Source: JAJKIV01 sp036741775 (GTDB lineage: Bacteria; Gemmatimonadota; Gemmatimonadetes; Gemmatimonadales; Gemmatimonadaceae). Taken from it: DNA of 64,000 nucleotides. The notes below the pieces were generated by a model. The model saw only the letters and a program-made list of their open reading frames with translations. It was not told the origin of the DNA and did no database searches. This document shows, one piece after another, positions 59,293-64,000 of this stretch. Each line of letters starts with the position of its first letter. Position 1 is the stretch's first letter. The stretch lies in assembly GCA_036741775.1 (NCBI GenBank), contig DAINRQ010000027.1, positions 1 through 64,000 of the forward strand, written 5' to 3'. The translations under genes were made by a program, and so were the position numbers.

Positions 59293-60414
59293 ATGATTTC
59301 ATCAGCGATGCGCGTGCCGGTTCTCCGGCGCGCGCTCTTGTTTATCGGGGTCCCGATCCTCGTGATTGCGGTCACGAAAGTTGTGGCCGGAAGCGAGGTA
59401 GGCCGCGGCTTTCCCAAGTCCTTCTTCAAGAAAGAGCCCCCGCCCCCGGCCGAGCTCGTGAATGTGCCGGTGTCGGTACCGCGCGACCACATGATCGTGC
59501 TCGATGACTCGCTGTTCGGACGCAGCGGCCGGTTGCGGGTCCGCCTCCTCAGCCACACCGAGGCACAGCAGGTGACGGGGCTCACGACGCTCTTCGGCGC
59601 CGACGCCGTGACACGCCCAGCGGTACTGGGCATGGCGACCGTGGATGACCCGAACGCGTTTGCCTTCATCACGCTCAAGCCGTGGCGCGAGAAGCGCGGG
59701 GCGTACGTCGGCCCGTATCGCATGGGCTGGTGGCCCGGCGAGCGTGCGGTCGTGACCGCAAGCTACGAGAACCCGACCGGCTTCATCGAGGTGACGCCGG
59801 AGAATGCGTCGACCCGGGTGTCGGCCCACTTCACCCTCCGCGACTTCCTCACGCACGACCAGGATCACGTGTGGCCGAAGTACGTGGTGCTGCGCGAGGC
59901 GCTGCTCGACAAGCTCGAGCTCGTGCTCGCGAGCATGCAGGCGCAGGGCGTGCCGACGGGCAGCGTGCGCGTGCTGAGCGGCTTCCGAGCTCCGTACTAC
60001 AACGCCGGTCTCGTGGGTGAAGGGGCCGCGCGCGCGAGCCGCCATCAGTTCGGCGACGCGTCGGACATCATCATCGACAACGACCGGAACGGCCGCATGG
60101 ACGACCTCAACGGCGACGGCCGCGTGGACTTCCAGGACACCGAGGTCATCCTGCGCGCGGTCGAGCGCGTCGAGCGGATGTACCCGGAGCTCGTCGGCGG
60201 GCTGGGACTCTACGCGGGGATGGGACCGAGCGGCCCGTTCGCGCACATCGACGTCCGCGGCTCGCGAGCGCGGTGGACGAATCGCGGCCCGGCGAAGCGT
60301 CCCGCCGCTCCGCGTTATGCATGGAGCGGCACCAGCGACCCCACCCGCGCCGAGCGCGTGGGCGGATGCACGGCGACGGGCGCATCGGCCGCGCTTTGCG
60401 TCGGAGTCAAGTAA
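59293..60414 (+). CDS. Peptidase M15-like protein (YcbK/DUF882 type) with EF-hand-like insert
   Basis: A 373-residue membrane-anchored protein. A signal anchor lies about 12-32. The C-terminal domain carries the M15/DUF882 zinc site: His251 and Asp258 in SRHQFGDASDI and His318 in AHIDVRG. Family members cut peptidoglycan cross-links. Between the first and last metal ligands lies a calcium-binding-like stretch, residues 262-281 (DNDRNGRMDDLNGDGRVDFQ), with the Asp/Asn/Gly spacing of EF-hand or dockerin loops. The final residues (LCVGVK) come from GTCGGAGTCAAGTAA, identical over 15 bases to the end of the third antiporter gene (46676-46690). The stop is thus probably repeat-derived. Confidence 0.8.
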   Translation: MISSAMRVPVLRRALLFIGVPILVIAVTKVVAGSEVGRGFPKSFFKKEPPPPAELVNVPVSVPRDHMIVLDDSLFGRSGRLRVRLLSHTEAQQVTGLTTLFGADAVTRPAVLGMATVDDPNAFAFITLKPWREKRGAYVGPYRMGWWPGERAVVTASYENPTGFIEVTPENASTRVSAHFTLRDFLTHDQDHVWPKYVVLREALLDKLELVLASMQAQGVPTGSVRVLSGFRAPYYNAGLVGEGAARASRHQFGDASDIIIDNDRNGRMDDLNGDGRVDFQDTEVILRAVERVERMYPELVGGLGLYAGMGPSGPFAHIDVRGSRARWTNRGPAKRPAAPRYAWSGTSDPTRAERVGGCTATGASAALCVGVK

Positions 60415-60496
60415 CCGGGAACAGGGAACGGCGAACCGGGGCTGCCAGCCGGAAGGCCAGCTGGGAGCCGGCCTCCCAGCTCGCAGCTTTGTTCTC

Positions 60497-61447
60497 CTAC
60501 AGCGGTACGTCGACCGTCCACCCCCGCTTCACCCGCTCGAAAAAGTACCCCGCCGCGTACGCGACCTGCGACCAGAAGTTGAGCAGCGCCAACACCACGC
60601 CGCGTCCGTTGCGCGATGTCCGGAGCGGATACATGACGAGCCCACTATAGAAGCGCGCCGGCTCTACCTTCAACGACCGCTCGCCGCGCCGAGCGCGTGA
60701 CCGGTGAAGGTCGAACGCGCCGCGGCCGTAGTTGAAGTGCATCCGGTTGAACCGCGCGAACCCCATCGCATGCGCGTGACCCACGACCGCGTTAGGCACG
60801 TACACGAGCGGCCGGCCTGACCGCGACCATCGCTCGCACAGATCACGATCCTCGGCGGCGGCGCGCTCGAAACGCACATCGAACCCGCCAAGCGCGAGAA
60901 ATTCGGCGCGGGGCACCACCAGGTTGTTGCTCGTGAAGAAATGACCCGGCCGGCGCTCGCTGCCAAAGTACTCGTACAGGTAATCCACCATCCCCTGACT
61001 CGCGGTCGCGAAGACGTCGTCAGCCAGGACGTTGATCGTTCGTCCACCGATCGCCGCGCCGTCGCCCGCCGACTGTCGAGCGCGATGAACCTCGCGCAGC
61101 CAGTCAGGCCGCGGCGTACAGTCATCGTCCGTGAACGCGAGATACGCGCCGCGCGCGAGCGAGGCGCCAAGGTTTCGCGCCGCTGCCGGCCCACCGTGCT
61201 CGGCGCACACCAACCGGGCGACCACGTCGCTCTCGAGCGTCGCGATCAGATCCTGCGGCGGTGATGGGCTGCCGTCGTCCACGACCACGAGCTCGAACCT
61301 GTCCCGCGGAAAGTCGAGCGCGTTGATCGCCGCGAGACATCGCGCAAGCGGCTCACGACGCCGGTACGTCGGGACGATGATCGAGTACTCGGGGGCAGTC
61401 GACGACGTTGCGCTCGATGTCACGGACGCAGGCGTCTCCACGCTCAC
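60497..61447 (-). CDS. Glycosyltransferase family 2
   Basis: A 316-residue GT-A glycosyltransferase. The domain opens YSIIVPTYRRREPLARCLAAINAL, then ELVVVDDGSPSP and AARNLGASLARGAYLAFTDDDCTPRPDWL (the metal-binding acidic cluster). AAEDRDLCERWSRSGRPLVYVP and a hydrophobic C-terminal segment suggest membrane association. GTG 61447 overlaps the RmlD stop (GTGA). With RmlC and RmlD directly upstream it is a good candidate rhamnosyltransferase for surface polysaccharide, but the donor is inferred only from position. Confidence 0.85.
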   Translation of the reverse strand: MSVETPASVTSSATSSTAPEYSIIVPTYRRREPLARCLAAINALDFPRDRFELVVVDDGSPSPPQDLIATLESDVVARLVCAEHGGPAAARNLGASLARGAYLAFTDDDCTPRPDWLREVHRARQSAGDGAAIGGRTINVLADDVFATASQGMVDYLYEYFGSERRPGHFFTSNNLVVPRAEFLALGGFDVRFERAAAEDRDLCERWSRSGRPLVYVPNAVVGHAHAMGFARFNRMHFNYGRGAFDLHRSRARRGERSLKVEPARFYSGLVMYPLRTSRNGRGVVLALLNFWSQVAYAAGYFFERVKRGWTVDVPL

Positions 61448-62361
61448 TCGCCGTCGCCCAGCATCCGCGCGAGCTCGCCACGCCAGGGCGGAAGGGTCAC
61501 TCCGAAACGGCGCTCGGTGCGGGGATTGGCGAGCGCCGAGTAGGCTGGTCGGGGCGCCACCGCGGCGAACTCCGCGGCCGATACGGGGACGATCGTCGGG
61601 GCGCCGTCCGCGAGCTGCGTCTCCAGAATCCTGAGGATCTCGCGCGCAATCTCGAGCCGACTGGCTGGCCCGCTTCCACCCAGGTGGTAGACTCCCCAGT
61701 CGTGCTCCGCCAATTGGAAACCTTCCCCGGTCCGTAGCGACCGCACGATAGCCGTCGTCGCGCGCGCGAGCGAACGACTCCACGTCGGTGAGCCGACCTG
61801 GTCGGATACCACACGAATCGTCTGCTGTTCGCGAGCGTTGCGCAGAAACGTCGCAACGAACCCGGCGCTGGTGCGAGAATACACCCAGCTCGTTCGGATG
61901 ATCAGGTGTGGAGCGCCGGCCGTCGCCACCTGCCGCTCACCTCCCAGCTTCGAGACTCCATACGCGTTGATGGGGTTCGGTGCGTCGCGTTCCTCGTACG
62001 GAGTCGTCGTTCGGCCGTCGAAGACGTAGTCCGTGGAATAGTGCACGAGCAGCGCCCCCGCCCGGCTGGCTTCTTCCGCCATAACGGCGGGCGCAGTCTC
62101 GTTCAGGGCGCGCGCGAGCTCCGGCTCACGCTCGGCCTGATCTACGTTGGTGAGTGCCGCACTGTTTACGATGAGCGCCGGCTTCATCGTGCGGATGATT
62201 TCGCGCAGCGCACTGGCGTTCGTGAGATCCACAGCGGACCGCGGCGGCGCGATGACCGTTCCGAGCTCGTCGAGCGACGTGATGAGCTCACGCCCAACCT
62301 GCCCCGTTCCGCCAAACACGAGGAGCGGCCGAGCGACGCGTTTGGCCCTCGGCGATGTCAC
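61444..62361 (-). CDS. rfbD: dTDP-4-dehydrorhamnose reductase
   Basis: A 305-residue SDR enzyme for the last step of dTDP-L-rhamnose synthesis: NADPH reduction of dTDP-4-dehydro-L-rhamnose. The cofactor loop is LLVFGGTGQVGREL, the substrate-side motif VNSAALTNVDQAEREPELARALN is typical, and the catalytic pair is in NAYGVSKLGGE (YxxxK). VHYSTDYVFDG and RTSWVYS are also kept. It starts at GTG 62361, overlapping rfbC (GTGA), and overlaps the glycosyltransferase at its end, so the three genes are translationally linked. Confidence 0.95.
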   Translation of the reverse strand: MTSPRAKRVARPLLVFGGTGQVGRELITSLDELGTVIAPPRSAVDLTNASALREIIRTMKPALIVNSAALTNVDQAEREPELARALNETAPAVMAEEASRAGALLVHYSTDYVFDGRTTTPYEERDAPNPINAYGVSKLGGERQVATAGAPHLIIRTSWVYSRTSAGFVATFLRNAREQQTIRVVSDQVGSPTWSRSLARATTAIVRSLRTGEGFQLAEHDWGVYHLGGSGPASRLEIAREILRILETQLADGAPTIVPVSAAEFAAVAPRPAYSALANPRTERRFGVTLPPWRGELARMLGDGE

Positions 62362-62927
62362 CGGTCCAGACGCGGTAACCAGTCAGCCGGCAGCTGGCGA
62401 AGCGGGCGGGCAGCGGCATCGCGAGCCGATACGACGGCATCGACGATCGGCCATGAGATCGCGAGCTCGGGATCGTTCCACCGGAGCGTCCGCTCATGCT
62501 CCGGTGCGTAATAGGCCGAGCATTTGTAGACCACGACCGAGACTTCCGACGTTGTCTGATAGCCGTGCGCGAAGCCAGGTGGGACGAAAAGCTGACGCCC
62601 GTTTTCTTCGGAGAGGGTGTAGCCGCACCAGCGCCCGAACGTGGGCGAGCCGACGCGAACATCGACGACGACGTCGAAGACTTCGCCGGACGGCACCGAG
62701 ACCAGCTTCGCCTGGGCGCTCGGATGCTGGAAGTGCAGCCCGCGAACGACACCGCGACTGGACTTCGCGACGTTGTCCTGGACGAACGGCGGGAGGCCGG
62801 CCGCCTGGGCGTCGTTGTCACGCCACAGCTCCGAAAAGAAGCCGCGCGCGTCGCGGGCAACGCGGCGATCGAAGAGCCTGACGTCAGGAATCGCCGCGGC
62901 GCCGGGCGGGGTCACGGATGGCACCAC
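62358..62927 (-). CDS. rfbC: dTDP-4-dehydrorhamnose 3,5-epimerase
   Basis: A 189-residue cupin-type epimerase, the step before RfbD. Family marks are DARGFFSELWRDND near the start, PFVQDNVAKSSRGVVRGLHFQHPSAQAKLVSVPSGEVFDVVVDVRVGSPTFG (His of the active site in GLHFQ), FVPPGFAHGYQT, and YYAPEHERTLRWNDPELAISWP at the end. The length is standard. rfbA and rfbB are not next to it, so glucose-1-phosphate activation must be encoded elsewhere. Confidence 0.95.
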   Translation of the reverse strand: MVPSVTPPGAAAIPDVRLFDRRVARDARGFFSELWRDNDAQAAGLPPFVQDNVAKSSRGVVRGLHFQHPSAQAKLVSVPSGEVFDVVVDVRVGSPTFGRWCGYTLSEENGRQLFVPPGFAHGYQTTSEVSVVVYKCSAYYAPEHERTLRWNDPELAISWPIVDAVVSARDAAARPLRQLPADWLPRLDR

Positions 62928-63426
62928 ATCAGCGGGCTGCCCGCCGAGTCATGGGGTGGCCTCCACCAGTTCAGCGCTCACGAGCATGAGGCCGGTCCAC
63001 GGTTGCCGACGGCATCTCGTCGGGTAGGTCCGCGTCGACAGCGGGGAAACAGCCATGGGTCCGGAACCTAGCCTTCGCGTTCGCGACTGTGAAGCAGCGT
63101 GATTCCGCGTTGTATTCAAGCCACACCTGTGGACTGTTCGCGGCATGCGGATCACACGTCGTGCGGCCTCCTTCACGAGGCGAATAGCCGTTGTCGCAGG
63201 AGATACGCGGGGAACACTGCTGTTTGGCGATCAATGCGACGTCGGCACATCGGTTGCCATCCTACTCGCCGCGCAAGCCGCCGTTCGCGCCGGCGAGCGG
63301 TCACACTCAGCAGTCGAGCCCACTCGGTACGCCGAGAGCTTGGGGCTGGGGTGGCCGCCGCCAGGCGCCAACAACGTCGGTTAGTCGGAGCTGATAGCCG
63401 ATAGCTGTCAGCTGATGGCTGTTTTC
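62928..63426. other. Gap upstream of the rhamnose operon
   Basis: A 499-base gap between rfbC and the acyltransferase gene. It must hold the rfbCD promoter. Near its right end, about 63391-63420, is a hairpin built on AGCTGATAG/CTGTCAGCT, of the CAGCTAT repeat type, at the end of the acyltransferase gene. Short open frames exist, but none has family resemblance or a ribosome-binding site. Confidence 0.5.
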
Positions 63427-64000
63427 TTACGCCTCGAGCTGCCAGCCGCTCTCGCGCTGCTTGATGGCGCGCGCGGGGACGCCGACGGCCGTGCAGTTCG
63501 CGGGGAGGTCGTTTGCGATCACGGCACCTGCCCCCACGATCGTCCACTCACCGATCTGCACGCCCTCGATCGTCGTGACACCGCTGCCGATCTCGGCCCC
63601 GGTGCCCACCACGACACCGCCTGACAGATTCGTGGCTGGGGCGATCGTCGCGAAATCCTCCACGCGACAGTCGTGGCTGATGTTGCACACGCGGTTCACA
63701 CTCACGAACGCGCCGATGTGAATGTTCACGGTGAGCATCGTCCCGGCGGCAATGGAGGTGCCGGGGCCGATCTCGAGCCAGCGGCAGAGCCGGACCGACG
63801 GGTGCACGGCCGTGATGAACCGTTGCGCATCGCTACCCACGCGCGCGACGATGCGTCGCTTCGCGGTGGGACTGCCGACGCCGAGGGCGATGCGGACGCT
63901 CGCGCCCTCGTCGCTGAGCCAGTCGATGCCGCCAAGTACCGGCAGGCCATTGACTTCGCGGCCGTGTGTGGCGGGATCGTCGTCGATGAATCCGAGCACA
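63427..64000 (-). CDS. NeuD/PglD-type sugar O- or N-acyltransferase, start beyond the window
   Basis: At least 190 residues, cut by the right edge. A nucleotide-fold start is visible (LGFIDDDPATHGREVNGLPVLGGIDWL). It is followed by a left-handed beta-helix of hexapeptide repeats (IGPGTSIAAGTMLTVNIHIGAFVSVNRVCNISHDCRVEDFATIAPATNLSGGVVVGTGAEIGSG), with the catalytic His in NISHDC. The end is AVGVPARAIKQR. This is the acetyltransferase family that modifies amino sugars in sialic-acid-like, capsule or LPS pathways. Its place next to rfbC, rfbD and a glycosyltransferase supports a surface-polysaccharide locus continuing beyond the window. Confidence 0.88.
   Translation of the reverse strand, partial: VLGFIDDDPATHGREVNGLPVLGGIDWLSDEGASVRIALGVGSPTAKRRIVARVGSDAQRFITAVHPSVRLCRWLEIGPGTSIAAGTMLTVNIHIGAFVSVNRVCNISHDCRVEDFATIAPATNLSGGVVVGTGAEIGSGVTTIEGVQIGEWTIVGAGAVIANDLPANCTAVGVPARAIKQRESGWQLEA

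Noticed and set aside
62971..63234. Small gene upstream of rfbC
   Set aside because: 87 residues without family resemblance, ribosome-binding site or coding-like composition; the region is better read as promoter.
1..64000. tRNA or rRNA genes
   Set aside because: No tRNA cloverleaf with a GTTCRANNC arm or rRNA signature was noticed by eye; a covariance-model search was not possible.

Overview
The window is a 64 kb chromosomal stretch of a high-GC (roughly two-thirds GC) diderm bacterium. A TonB-dependent receptor, an OmpA-type protein, a porin, lipoprotein signals and a dTDP-rhamnose locus show an outer membrane. The gene mix (GH57 pair with GlgA and GlgP, DUF1111 di-haem protein, many sensor kinases, ECF sigma factor with an isoamylase-type partner, M28 and M15 peptidases) and the repeat-rich gaps fit Gemmatimonadota best. 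That is inference from gene content; no rRNA or other phylogenetic marker is present. I found no phage, transposase, tRNA, rRNA or CRISPR array.

Layout. 1-3543: start of an esterase gene, a sensor kinase, a small membrane protein and an AlkZ-like protein. 4203-7115: a di-haem DUF1111 lipoprotein, a Rieske protein and a porin, one leftward operon. 7389-26767: an alpha-glucan block (two GH57 enzymes, glycogen synthase, glucan phosphorylase), a secreted TPR protein and a 2944-residue cyclic beta-1,2-glucan synthase, all leftward. 27029-36799: TonB receptor plus membrane protein, a hybrid-architecture sensor kinase, a kinase/response-regulator pair and a DUF485/SSS symporter pair. 36993-41696: a lipoprotein, a DinB protein, an ECF sigma factor with a membrane-anchored glycogen-binding-type domain, and an epimerase/DapA-like pair. 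42202-46690: a conserved small protein and three consecutive CPA2 antiporters. 47332-50228: DinB, TetR, TIGR01777 oxidoreductase and AlkA. 50308-52808: two small hydrophilic proteins (one FlgM-like), a sigma-28-type factor and a kinase-like protein. 53100-60414: lipoprotein, M28 peptidase, OmpA protein, cupin, membrane protein, UDG-superfamily protein and M15-like peptidase. 60497-64000: glycosyltransferase, RmlD, RmlC and a NeuD-type acyltransferase cut by the window edge.

How the parts work together. The GH57/GlgA/GlgP block can build and degrade storage alpha-glucan. The ECF sigma factor is translationally overlapped by a membrane protein ending in a CBM48/AMPK-type domain, so a link between glucan state and transcription is possible but unproven. 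The rhamnose genes and the beta-glucan synthase serve the cell surface.

The non-coding DNA is the most unusual part. The octamer GCCTAACG occurs 27 times on either strand, mostly inside genes, where it often imposes the rare Leu codons TTA or CTA. The gaps hold arrays of several different 7-bp units, long fold-back elements, perfect palindromes at gene ends, and a dispersed mosaic repeat. Several genes run into these repeats and take their C-termini from them.
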